A stretch of 64,000 bases of DNA from 66-474 sp035695065. Lineage in GTDB: Bacteria; Pseudomonadota; Gammaproteobacteria; Xanthomonadales; Rhodanobacteraceae. The notes under the pieces were generated by a model, which had not been told where the DNA came from, made no database searches, and worked only from the letters and a program-made list of their open reading frames with translations. The number at the start of each line of letters is the position of its first letter. The first letter of the stretch is position 1. The position numbers were made by a program, and so were the translations under genes. Location of the stretch: NCBI GenBank assembly GCA_035695065.1, contig DASSEW010000003.1, positions 11,033 through 75,032 on the forward strand. Direction: 5' to 3'. Shown in pieces: positions 18,101-25,868 of the stretch.

Positions 18101-20160
18101 GACTTCCAGCCGTCGCCGTGTTCGTACAGCCAGTAGAAGTCGCGCAGCTCGCGCTGCAGGCGCACCTTCAGGTGCGAGCCGGCGACCAGCTTGCCGTCCA
18201 CGTTCGCGCGCACGATCTCGAACGCGGCCTGGCCTTCGCTCTCGGCACCCTGCTTGGGATCAAATTCCGGGCGCACGCCGACCAGTTGCGGCGCCGGCCA
18301 GTAGACACGTTTGAGCACGCGCGTCACCGCACGGCCGCCCGTTTCATACACACTGCCGGACACCGCGACGGCGAGCGGCGCGACCGGCTTCACGTCGGCG
18401 GGCAAGGCAACGTCCTGCTGCAACGCGCCCTGCGCGTCCAGCTTGGCATCGATGATGTCGAGGGCGCCCTTCGGCAGGTCCAGCGTCGGATCGCCGAAGA
18501 AGGTGTCCTGCATGTTCGGCAGCGGATGCACTTCCGGCGCGACCAGCAACTTCGCGGTGAAGCGGTTGCCGTCGGCCGGCGCACCGTAGAGGTAACTTGA
18601 ATTGATTTGCAACTTCAGCGGTTCGTCAGGCACCAGCCGCGCTTGCGGCGAATCCAGCGTCAACTTCAAGCGCTCCGGCAGGAACTCCTCGACATGGAAC
18701 GGGAACGCCTGCACGGCTTCCTTCGACGAAGGGTCGAGGCGGAACTCCATTTGCCACAGGCCGGTCGGCGCATCGGCCGGGATTGCCTGTGTCAGTTCGA
18801 AATAATTGAGCTTGGATGGTTGCAGGCGCTGGTCGGGCAGCGCGCGGCCGTCCGGCTGCTTCAGCCGCACGAACAGCGATTGCGCCGTCATCGGCTTGCC
18901 GTCGTAGTCGCGCAGCAGCGCCGAAACGCGCACGGTTTCGCCGGGCCGATACAGGTCGCGCCCGGACCACGCATACACCTCGAACGGCGCCTGCTTGCGC
19001 CCGGTGACGTCGAAATTGGAGATGTCCAGCGCGGGCCGGTTGAACGGCAGCACTGAAATATCGCCGCCGTGGCGTGCGATCAGCACGTCCTCCGGATCCA
19101 CCTTGTAGGCGATCAGCGCGTTGCCGCCGGCATCGGTGGTGGCTTTCAGTTTCGACGCACCGCTTGCGCCGTCAATCTCGATCGCAACGTTCGCCACAGG
19201 CGTGCCGTCGCGCAACGAGGCCACGTGCAGCAGCGCGTTGTCGCGGTACACGCGCAGGTGCAGGCCGAGATCGCTGACGAAGAAGATCGCGGTGTCGTAC
19301 GAGCCCTTGAAGGTGCCGCCCTGCTTCACCACGGCCATGTACACGCCGGGCGCCGAAAGCTGCTTCACGTTCTGGATCGGGATGTAGGTGATCGTGCGCT
19401 CGTTGTCCGCGCCGCCCAGCGTGTAGTGGTTGGCATAGACCGAATCGGCCATGTCGGTGATCGGCAGGCGCGCGCGGCTGCGGTGCTCGCACAGATCCCA
19501 GGGACTGATGTCGTGATCGAGCTCGTAGTTGTCGCGATGCTGGTTCTGCGGATACGCGCAGAAGAGATCCGACAGCGCGTCTTCGTGCACCTTGAAGAAC
19601 TCGATGTCGGCGTCGTGCACGTTCACCGAAACCAGCGGCAGGCCGCGCGTGCCGCGCGCAGGCAGCACGCTGCCGTGCGAGGCGAAGCCGACCGCAGGCG
19701 GCACGCTGCCCGAATACACGTCGCGCTTTTCCTCGTGGCCGAGCGTGCGTCCGTCCGCCGCCAGCAGGCCTTTCCGCAACAGCACCGCGTAGTGCTGGTC
19801 CGGCTGCACGAACGGGAAACGCAGCGTCCTGTTGTCGTCGTCCAGGCTCCAGCTCCCGCTCACCGCCTCGCCCTTGGGGCCGGTCACGGCGATCTGCGAA
19901 TCGAACATCTGCGCGGCGGCGAGCGGCGCGTTGAAGCGCAGCACCAACGCGGTCTGCTGGTCGCGCACCTGGGAACCGGCGGAGGCGAGGCCGAACTCGG
20001 CTTTCGCATGGGACTTCCCGCTGGAAGCGCTCGCGGCGGGCGCGCCCTGCAGCTTCGGCGTTGCGGATTCGTGCCGGCCGCAACCGGCGAGCAGCATCAG
20101 GCAGACAAGCACGGCAAAGCCGCCACGGCGCAGTGCGCGGGCGGAAAACAGGTGCGTCAT
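15178..20160 (-). CDS. yfhM: alpha-2-macroglobulin family lipoprotein (YfhM type)
   Basis: A protein of 1660 residues starting at ATG 20160; longer upstream reading lacks a signal. The hydrophobic segment ends in the lipobox LLAGC (Cys27), so it is a periplasmic lipid-anchored protein. Successive macroglobulin domains fill the first ~1100 residues. The thioester motif CIEQ (YGCIEQTTSKGY) is intact at about residue 1176 and should form a reactive Cys-Gln bond that traps attacking proteases covalently. A C-terminal receptor-like domain follows. Length and motif match E. coli YfhM (1653 aa). With pbpC downstream, the pair is viewed as defence plus wall repair. Confidence 0.93.
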   Translation of the reverse strand: MTHLFSARALRRGGFAVLVCLMLLAGCGRHESATPKLQGAPAASASSGKSHAKAEFGLASAGSQVRDQQTALVLRFNAPLAAAQMFDSQIAVTGPKGEAVSGSWSLDDDNRTLRFPFVQPDQHYAVLLRKGLLAADGRTLGHEEKRDVYSGSVPPAVGFASHGSVLPARGTRGLPLVSVNVHDADIEFFKVHEDALSDLFCAYPQNQHRDNYELDHDISPWDLCEHRSRARLPITDMADSVYANHYTLGGADNERTITYIPIQNVKQLSAPGVYMAVVKQGGTFKGSYDTAIFFVSDLGLHLRVYRDNALLHVASLRDGTPVANVAIEIDGASGASKLKATTDAGGNALIAYKVDPEDVLIARHGGDISVLPFNRPALDISNFDVTGRKQAPFEVYAWSGRDLYRPGETVRVSALLRDYDGKPMTAQSLFVRLKQPDGRALPDQRLQPSKLNYFELTQAIPADAPTGLWQMEFRLDPSSKEAVQAFPFHVEEFLPERLKLTLDSPQARLVPDEPLKLQINSSYLYGAPADGNRFTAKLLVAPEVHPLPNMQDTFFGDPTLDLPKGALDIIDAKLDAQGALQQDVALPADVKPVAPLAVAVSGSVYETGGRAVTRVLKRVYWPAPQLVGVRPEFDPKQGAESEGQAAFEIVRANVDGKLVAGSHLKVRLQRELRDFYWLYEHGDGWKSDAHEQLQLIEEKDVDVAAGGRVRVEFPVEWGGYRIEVYDPATKLTTVFPFFAGWSWDDENLGKEARPDKVKLQLDKARYRAGDTMKVTVTPPHDGPGVLLVESDHLLYLKDIDAKTGSTFEIPVTKDWERHDVYVSALVFRGGAADEHTTPARALGIEHVAMERNDRRIPLTLSAPAMMRPGNPLDVTVQAKGLAGTQAYVTLSAVDQGVINITDYPVPDAWAWMFAKRALGVDAYDLYSRIIEAMDGAEAKLRYGGDMSAKPLPHAARLNPKVKIVDLFAAPVSFDAQGRATLRVDVPDFNGSLRLSALAWSADKFGNADGSIIVRAPLVVEPSTPRVMAAGDTAQISLDLKNLSGKDGTAKINVKTDGPISVVDATRSVALKDGAGTTLVMPVTAQAGAAVAKLDIHAELNDYAVDRHFELAVRPAWPEQQRSTPMAIENGKPLQLDTNAAAGLFPSTVRAQLTLSTLPPLPYNAALRGLLDYPYGCIEQTTSKGYAALILDPATAKALGISTTEAARRAAVESALSRIASFQASNGHFSFWGGTSPIETFTTPYVVDFMLDARDEGFAVPQDVLQKALQRLNDDLLSGGHPYFSYEHHDHMRIADEAYSGFVLARVNRAPLGTLRAIFDNDRGKLVAPLPLVHLGIALKLMGDNDRAQKAIAEAFAWNKERPWYVGDYGSDLRDLALMVALTHRYGMNKPEYDAKLIDWARNATVREHSAHQEIPYYHWSWSYLSTQEQNAIAQVARAFGAGDDAPLAATLKIGGKSDAVPTGLHMWTRELSLAELQGGVSVQPSGSATVFASLDVAGIPQKAPQPDVSAVDVRRAYFTTDGKPWDGDTLKEGDTLIAELTIEAKDDMPDALVTDLLPGGLEVENLNLSGAQMWEGVVVDGIEMDQHTNAADIVHEEYRDDRYAAALHLRRGDASHLFYLVRAVTPGHYIVPPPLVEDMYRPALRGIGKAVPAKVTVVEP

Positions 20161-20454
20161 GGAGCTTCCCCTTCCCCGGTTTTGACGGTGCGGAGTATTA
20201 CCGCAAATCGTGGCGAAGGGCGGGCGGGATGTGGCCGACTCGGGGTTTACGCGAGCCACTCTTCTGCCCCCTCACCCGCCAAGCGCTTCGCGCTTGTCTC
20301 CCTCTCCCCACGGGGGAGAGGGTGTTCGGAGCGAAGCGACGAACGGGTGAGGGGGAAGTTGGCTTTGGCGGGGCATCTTCGTGGCGGCAAACCGCCTTCC
20401 GTCGCGATCGGCGGGTCATGGGTCAAGACCCTGATCGGCGGGTCGAGACCCGCC
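20161..20454. other. repeat-filled intergenic region
   Basis: 294 bases with no supported gene. It holds the A2M ribosome binding site and promoter, a family D element (20266-20356) and a family B element (20410-20459). Confidence 0.5.
20266..20356. repeat. inverted dispersed repeat, family D copy 1
   Basis: CCCCCTCACCCGCC at the left and GGGTGAGGGGG at the right are inverted copies. Inside lie CTCTCCCC-ACG-GGGGAGAG and AAGCGCTTCGCGCTT palindromes, so the whole element can fold into a branched stem. A related element is at 35272-35410. Confidence 0.7.
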
Positions 20455-20459
20455 CTACG
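20410..20459. repeat. REP-like element, family B copy 2, supplies a stop codon
   Basis: GGGTCAAGACCC and GGCGGGTCGAGACCCGCC followed by CTAC. The terminal CTA (20455-20457) is the TAG stop of the minus-strand oxidoreductase gene. Confidence 0.75.
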
Positions 20460-22737
20460 CGACAATTCTCACCGGCACCGATTTCGCCGCCGGCGTCTTG
20501 CTCTCCTGCGCGTGGTGCCAGAACGGGATCAGCGCATTGCACTCCGGGTAGTAACCACCGATGCAGCCCTGCGGGATGTTATAGCTGACCACGCGCAGGC
20601 CGCGCACTTCGCGATGCACGTCGTCGCCCGCATCCGACACCAGCGTGATCTCCTGTCCATCGCGCAGGTTGAACTGCGCGATGTCGGCCGGGTTCATGAA
20701 CACGATCATGCGTGTGTCGTGCACGCCGCGGAAGCGGTCATCGTTGGAATACACGGTGGTGTTGTACTGGCCGTTGGAGCGCAGCGTCACCAGCCGCAAG
20801 CGACCCGGCGCGTCGTCGAAGCCGGTTGCGCTCAGACCCGGCGGCGAAATGAAATTGGCCTTGCCGGTTTCGGTCTTCCACTCGCGATGGCGAGCGGCAT
20901 TGGGCCGGTGGAACCCGCCCGGTGTGAACATGCGCGCGTTGAAATCCTTGAACTGCTCGGGATACGTCTGCTCGATCGCGTCGCGCACTTTCGAATAGTC
21001 GTTGACCCATTCGTCCCACGGCACTTTCGGATTCGGTGCAAGCGTGGCCTTCGCCATCTCCGCCACGATTTTCGGTTCGGACAGCAGGTGCGGACTGACC
21101 GGCGTGTGCTTGCCGACCGAGCCGTGGATGCAACTGGTGGAATCTTCCGTAGACACCGCTTGCGCTTTGCCGTTCTGCATGTCCACGTCAATGCGACCGA
21201 GGCACGGCAGCAGATACGCGACCTCGCCGTTGATCAGATGCGAACGATTGAGTTTCGTCGCGATCTGCACCGTCAATCGCAAGCGCCGCCACGCCTCTTC
21301 CACGCGCGGGCTGTCCGGCACCGCACGCAGGAAATTGCCGCCCAGGCCGATGAACGCGTGCACGGTTCCATCCAGCACGCCGCGGCAGACTTCCACCGTC
21401 TTCATGCCGGGTTCGCGCGGCGGATCGAAGCCGTATTGTTCGGCCAAGCGATCCAGCGGCACCAGCTTGGGATCGTCCGCGATGCCGACCGTGCGCTGGC
21501 CCTGTACATTGGAATGCCCGCGCACCGGGCACAACCCTGCCCCGACCTTGCCGACGTTGCCGCGCAACAGCAGCAGGTTGGCGATCATGTGCAGGTTGTG
21601 CTCGCCGAAATGGTGCTGCGTCAGGCCCATGCCGTAGATGCCGATCGCGGCCTGCGATTGCGCGTAGGTGCGCGCGGCCTGTTCGAGATCCGCGCGCTTC
21701 AGGCCGGAACCCGCCTCGATCGCATTCCAGTCCTGCGCACGCACGCACGCCGCAAACTCTTCGAAGCCATGCGTGTGCTGCGCGATGAACTCGTGGTCCA
21801 GCACGTGCGGCTCGCCGCGCGCGGCGGCCTGGTCGTCCAGCGCGAACAGCGCCTTGCAGATGCCCATCATCGCGGCGATGTCGCCGCCGGCTTTCACCTG
21901 GTGGTATTGCGACGAGATGCGCGTGGCCTTGCCGCTCAGCATCTGCACCGGATTCTGCGGATTGATGAAGCTCTCCAGCCCGCGTTCGCGCAGCGGGTTG
22001 AAAGTGATGATCGGCGCGCCGCGCTGCGAGATCTTTTGCAGCGAATGCAGCATGCGCGGACTGTTGGAGCCGACGTTCTGGCCGAAGAAGAACACGCAGT
22101 CGGTCTTGTCGAAATCCTCCAGCGTGACCGTGCCCACCGCCGAACCCACGCTCTTCTTCAGCGCGGTGCCGGTGGTCTCGTGGCACATGTTGGAGCTGTC
22201 CGGCAGATTGTTGTGGCCGTACAGCCGCGCGAACAGCGCGTACATGTAACTGGTTTCCAGCGACGCGCGGCCCGAGGCGTAGAAGATCGTGGATTTCGGA
22301 TCGAGCTGCTTCAGTTCCGCACCGATCGCGGCGAACGCTTCGTTCCATTCGCACGGCACGTATTTGTCGGAGGCGCGATCGAAGCGCATGGGATGCGTCA
22401 ACCGGCCGACCTTCTCCAGCTCGTGATCGCTCCAGTCCAGCAGCTCGCTGATCGTGTGCTTGGCGAAGAATTCCGGCCCCACCTCGCCCGCACCGAGTTC
22501 CCACGCGGTGGCCTTGGCGCCGTTCTCGCAGAATTCGAAGGGATGCGCGTCGGCAGGCTTGGCCCAGGCGCAGGACACGCACATGAAGCCGTCGGCCTTG
22601 TTCTGCCGCATCAGCTCGTGCGCGGTGGTGAGCGGGGCCTTTTCGCGCGCCAGGATGCTGGACACGGACTTCAGCGATCCCCAGCCGCCGGCCGGTCCCT
22701 TGTAGGGTTTGACGTAGGGCTTGCGCTGCTTCGCCAT
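20455..22737 (-). CDS. FdhF/YdeP family molybdopterin oxidoreductase
   Basis: A protein of 760 residues starting at ATG 22737 (GAGGTG upstream). It belongs to the DMSO reductase superfamily: FDCDG is not present but the typical blocks are (FFFGQNVGSNSPRMLHSL, CPVRGHSNVQGQRTVGI, FISPPG near the C-terminal molydopterin domain). The N-terminal CVSCAWA...FCENGAK keeps three cysteines, which may hold an Fe-S cluster or be a remnant as in YdeP. The substrate is uncertain; YdeP has been linked to acid resistance in E. coli. No fdhD or partner electron-transfer subunit is adjacent. Its TAG stop lies in a family B repeat. Confidence 0.85.
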   Translation of the reverse strand: MAKQRKPYVKPYKGPAGGWGSLKSVSSILAREKAPLTTAHELMRQNKADGFMCVSCAWAKPADAHPFEFCENGAKATAWELGAGEVGPEFFAKHTISELLDWSDHELEKVGRLTHPMRFDRASDKYVPCEWNEAFAAIGAELKQLDPKSTIFYASGRASLETSYMYALFARLYGHNNLPDSSNMCHETTGTALKKSVGSAVGTVTLEDFDKTDCVFFFGQNVGSNSPRMLHSLQKISQRGAPIITFNPLRERGLESFINPQNPVQMLSGKATRISSQYHQVKAGGDIAAMMGICKALFALDDQAAARGEPHVLDHEFIAQHTHGFEEFAACVRAQDWNAIEAGSGLKRADLEQAARTYAQSQAAIGIYGMGLTQHHFGEHNLHMIANLLLLRGNVGKVGAGLCPVRGHSNVQGQRTVGIADDPKLVPLDRLAEQYGFDPPREPGMKTVEVCRGVLDGTVHAFIGLGGNFLRAVPDSPRVEEAWRRLRLTVQIATKLNRSHLINGEVAYLLPCLGRIDVDMQNGKAQAVSTEDSTSCIHGSVGKHTPVSPHLLSEPKIVAEMAKATLAPNPKVPWDEWVNDYSKVRDAIEQTYPEQFKDFNARMFTPGGFHRPNAARHREWKTETGKANFISPPGLSATGFDDAPGRLRLVTLRSNGQYNTTVYSNDDRFRGVHDTRMIVFMNPADIAQFNLRDGQEITLVSDAGDDVHREVRGLRVVSYNIPQGCIGGYYPECNALIPFWHHAQESKTPAAKSVPVRIVA

Positions 22738-22845
22738 CACGCACCTCGCGGCATCCGTTCCGCTCGATTATGGCGCAATCGCGCACACATGACGTGATCG
22801 AAGCGCGGGACTAGACTGCGCGCAACTCACCACGGGAGCGCGCTC

Positions 22846-23364
22846 ATGAGCTGGGGACATCGGCCGCAGGAAGGCGAATGGCTGGTCAACAGCCGCATCC
22901 TCGACGAATCGGCGAACGCGGTGATGAAGTCGGTGCGCGTGATCCGCGACTTCGACGTGCCCTACGTCGGCTCGTGCAGCAAGGACGGCAAGCGGGTCTA
23001 CATCGACCATCAACTGCCGATGCACCTCACCTATCGCGGCAAGCGCTACGACATCGACCGCTATATCACCATGCATGAAGTGGTCGAAATGCTGTTCGAA
23101 CACGTGCTGCACTTCCAGTACCGCGACGCGCATCAGCTCGCGTTGCGCGCCGAACGCGCGCTGGTGGAATCCGACGGACTGGCATGGTCGGCCTACAACC
23201 GCTTCTGCGCCAAATGGATCAAAGCGATCGGCAGCCGCAAGGTGTATCCGAATCCTCCGCCGGACATCGACCTGCAACCCGAGATTGACGAAGACGACAA
23301 GACCACGCTGCGCCGGATGGGCGCGAAGCGTGCGGCGAAGACTGGAAGGAATTCGATGAAATGA
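22846..23364 (+). CDS. conserved hypothetical protein with HEVVE motif
   Basis: A soluble protein of 172 residues, family not recognised. Visible features are YVGSCSKDGKRVYIDHQLP (about 40-58), then ITMHEVVEMLFEHVLHFQY (about 74-92) and DAHQLALRAERALVES. The His-Glu-x-x-Glu and following His residues lie on a predicted helix and could bind a metal, as in small zinc hydrolases, but this is inference. The C-terminus is charged (DEDDKTTLRRMGAKRAAK). GGGAG precedes the start by 8 bases. Its stop overlaps the start of the CPBP protease gene in ATGA, so the two should be translated together. Confidence 0.7.
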   Translation: MSWGHRPQEGEWLVNSRILDESANAVMKSVRVIRDFDVPYVGSCSKDGKRVYIDHQLPMHLTYRGKRYDIDRYITMHEVVEMLFEHVLHFQYRDAHQLALRAERALVESDGLAWSAYNRFCAKWIKAIGSRKVYPNPPPDIDLQPEIDEDDKTTLRRMGAKRAAKTGRNSMK

Positions 23365-24146
23365 GCTCGATCGGAGAAGACAAGGTGAAAATTAGCCGAC
23401 GGATGCCGCTGGCACTGAGCGTAATCGTCGTTGTTCTTGTATTGGGAGTCGCCGTCGAGTTTCGCGATTTGACGCAGCTTGCCGGAATGGCCATTCCTGG
23501 ATTTCCGTTTCCCTACGGCGGCTCGATTCTCGACAACGCACTCGCAGTGGTCATCGTGATTGCTGTTGCGGCAGCATGGATGAGCCGGGAAAATCCGCGT
23601 CTGAAGGATGCGCTCGGCCTGCGCTGGAGCGGCTGGCGCGGTCCCCTGCTGACGCTGCTGGCGACCTTGCCGTGCTGGATCGGATTGGGCCTTGCGTTCC
23701 CTGCCCAGAAGAACATCGGCGCCCTCGATCTGCTCATGCTCGCGGTCGCTTTTCCGCTTGCCGAAGAAATCGTCTTTCGCGGATTCGGATTCGTCTTCGC
23801 CCGCAAGGAACTGGCCTGGCCCGTTGCGCTGGCCGTGATCGTACAGTCGCTCGCATTCGGCGCTGAGCATTGGAGCCAAGGCGGAATCCCTGTGTTCTGC
23901 ATGACTTTCATTGGCGCATTGGTGTTTGCCATTCTGGATGCCCTCGATGGCTACACGATCTGGAGCGGGTTTGTCCTCCACGCCTCGTTGAACGCCACGT
24001 GGAATGTGTTCGCGGTTTCCGATACCGCGGCATCCGGCTTCACGGGCATCGCGCTGAGGCTCACCAGTGCCGGGCTCGCCGTGTTGTTGCTCGGCTACAT
24101 GTGGCGGCGCAGAGGGACGAGGCTGGCGCCGGCAAGCGCCGCTTGA
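23361..24146 (+). CDS. CPBP family intramembrane metalloprotease
   Basis: A protein of 261 residues with about seven membrane segments. The three family motifs are complete: AEEIVFRGF (EExxxR), FGAEH (FxxxH) and HASLN (HxxxN), giving the Glu and His ligands of the intramembrane active site related to Rce1 and MroQ. Bacterial members process peptides or serve immunity roles; the substrate here is unknown. It is translationally coupled to the unknown HEVVE-motif gene and converges on tRNA-Ser with a 4-base gap. Confidence 0.87.
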   Translation: MSSIGEDKVKISRRMPLALSVIVVVLVLGVAVEFRDLTQLAGMAIPGFPFPYGGSILDNALAVVIVIAVAAAWMSRENPRLKDALGLRWSGWRGPLLTLLATLPCWIGLGLAFPAQKNIGALDLLMLAVAFPLAEEIVFRGFGFVFARKELAWPVALAVIVQSLAFGAEHWSQGGIPVFCMTFIGALVFAILDALDGYTIWSGFVLHASLNATWNVFAVSDTAASGFTGIALRLTSAGLAVLLLGYMWRRRGTRLAPASAA

Positions 24147-24150
24147 TGCG

Positions 24151-24240
<90 letters not shown>

Positions 24241-24246
24241 GTTTCA

Positions 24247-24284
24247 ATGCTCGTCATTCCGGCGCAGGCCGGAATCCAGTGGCG
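24247..24284. repeat. REP-like element, family A copy 2
   Basis: CGTCATTCCGGCGCAGGCCG followed by GAATCCAGTGG. It is a single palindrome between serS and tRNA-Ser; the spacer 24285-24376 holds nothing else recognisable. Confidence 0.7.
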
Positions 24285-24376
24285 GCAATGCTCGATTCAA
24301 GCCAACCGCAACCGGGCGCCGGGCCGACGGCGCGGGCCTCGTGCAACGATTACGATCTTACAACCTGGTCTGCACT

Positions 24377-25708
24377 TCACGCGATCTTCGTGGCATCGCT
24401 CATGTAGCGCTGCAGGACTTCCGGCACCGTGATCGAGCCGTCGGCGTTCTGGTAGTTCTCCATCACCGCGATCAGGGTGCGGCCGACCGCGAGGCCGGAG
24501 CCGTTGAGCGTATGCACCAGTTCGGGCTTGCCAGTGGCGGGATTGCGCCAGCGCGCCTGCATGCGGCGAGCTTGGAAATCGGTGCAGTTGGAGCACGAGG
24601 AAATCTCGCGGTAGGTGTTCTGCGAAGGCAGCCAGACTTCGAGGTCGTAGGTCTTCGCCGCCGCGAAACCCATGTCACCGGTGCAGAGCTGCATCTTGCG
24701 GTAAGGCAGTTCCAGCAACTGCAACACACGCTCCGCATGACCCGTGAGTTGTTCCAGTGCCTCGTACGATTTCGACGGCTCGACGATCTGCACCAGCTCG
24801 ACTTTCTCGAACTGGTGCTGGCGGATCATGCCCTTGACGTCCTTGCCGTAGGAACCCGCTTCGGCGCGGAAGCACGGCGTATGCGCGGTGACGCGCATCG
24901 GCAGCGCCTCGGCTTCCACGATCGAATCGCGCACCAGGTTGGTCAGCGAGACTTCGGCGGTTGGAATCAGATACCGCCTCGCGTCTAACTCTAGCCGATA
25001 TAAGTGACCAGCCTTCTCTGCGTCGCGAACGGCATCCGACTTTATGACTATCGAGAAAAGATCATCCTCGAATTTGGGAAGCTGACCAGTCCCTTGCATC
25101 GCGGCCGGATTCACCAGCAGCGGCACATTGCATTCGGTGTAGCCGTGCTCGCGCGTGTGCAGGTCCAGCATGAATTGCGCGAGCGCGCGGTGCAGCCGCG
25201 CCAGTTCCCCGCGCAGCACGGTGAAACGCGCGCCGGACAATTTCGCACCGGCCTCCCCGTCCAGCCACCCATGGCGCGCGCCGAGCTCGACGTGGTCCTT
25301 GATCGCGAAATCGAACGTGCGCGGTTCGCCCCAGCGCGAGACTTCCACGTTCTCGTGTTCATCCTTCCCTACCGGCACGGATTCGTGCGGCAGGTTGGGA
25401 ATGCGCAGCGCGATGTCGGACAACTTCGACTGCACCTCGGCCAGCGCGGCCTCGTTGGCTTTCAGCCTGTCGCCGATGCCTGCGACTTCGGCCATGATTG
25501 CGGAGACATCCTCGCCCTTGGCCTTGGCCTGGCCGATCGCCTTCGAGCGCGTGTTGCGCAGGTTCTGCAGTTCCTGCGTTTCCGTCGCCAGCTTCTTGCG
25601 CTCGGATTCCAGCGCTTCGATCGCAGCGGTGTCCAAATCGAAACCACGCGCCTTCAGCCGCGCCGCGGTGTCGGCCAGTTGCGCGCGCAGCAGAACCGGA
25701 TCCAGCAT
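24377..25708 (-). CDS. serS: seryl-tRNA synthetase
   Basis: A protein of 443 residues, a class II synthetase charging tRNA-Ser (and tRNA-Sec where present). An N-terminal coiled-coil tRNA-binding arm (LESERKKLATETQELQNLRN onwards, about 28-100) precedes the catalytic core with motif 2 (CFRAEAGSYGKD) and motif 3 (GSGLAVGRTLIAVMENY). Between motif 1 and LIPTAEV there is an unusual insert of about 30 residues (24965-25075) with about 48% GC and rare codons TTA, CTA, ATA and AGG, unlike the rest of the gene. No frameshift is seen, so the enzyme should be intact. Confidence 0.93.
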   Translation of the reverse strand: MLDPVLLRAQLADTAARLKARGFDLDTAAIEALESERKKLATETQELQNLRNTRSKAIGQAKAKGEDVSAIMAEVAGIGDRLKANEAALAEVQSKLSDIALRIPNLPHESVPVGKDEHENVEVSRWGEPRTFDFAIKDHVELGARHGWLDGEAGAKLSGARFTVLRGELARLHRALAQFMLDLHTREHGYTECNVPLLVNPAAMQGTGQLPKFEDDLFSIVIKSDAVRDAEKAGHLYRLELDARRYLIPTAEVSLTNLVRDSIVEAEALPMRVTAHTPCFRAEAGSYGKDVKGMIRQHQFEKVELVQIVEPSKSYEALEQLTGHAERVLQLLELPYRKMQLCTGDMGFAAAKTYDLEVWLPSQNTYREISSCSNCTDFQARRMQARWRNPATGKPELVHTLNGSGLAVGRTLIAVMENYQNADGSITVPEVLQRYMSDATKIA

Positions 25709-25779
25709 GTTCGATCCCTAAGGTGTCGAAAAGAGGTGGATTATCGCGGGGCGTGCCGGAGTCGCGCAAACGCAACAGT

Positions 25780-25866
25780 CGTAGGGCGGGAGGAGCGCAG
25801 CGCATCCCGCCGCTCGCGTGCCACGGAAGGCGGGATACGCCGCTTCGCGGCTTCTCCCGCCCTACC
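25780..25866. repeat. REP-like element, family B copy 3
   Basis: GTAGGGCGGGAGGAGCGCAG at the left and the inverted TCTCCCGCCCTAC at the right, with GGCGGGAT/ATCCCGCC pairs inside. It occupies most of the serS-rarA spacer and ends 3 bases before the rarA stop codon. Confidence 0.72.
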
Positions 25867-25868
25867 GG

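Noticed and set aside
19069..22797. 1242-codon open frame on the plus strand opposite the A2M start and FdhF-like gene
   Set aside because: It spans the start of one real gene and all of another on the other strand; composition and lack of a ribosome binding site mark it as a shadow.
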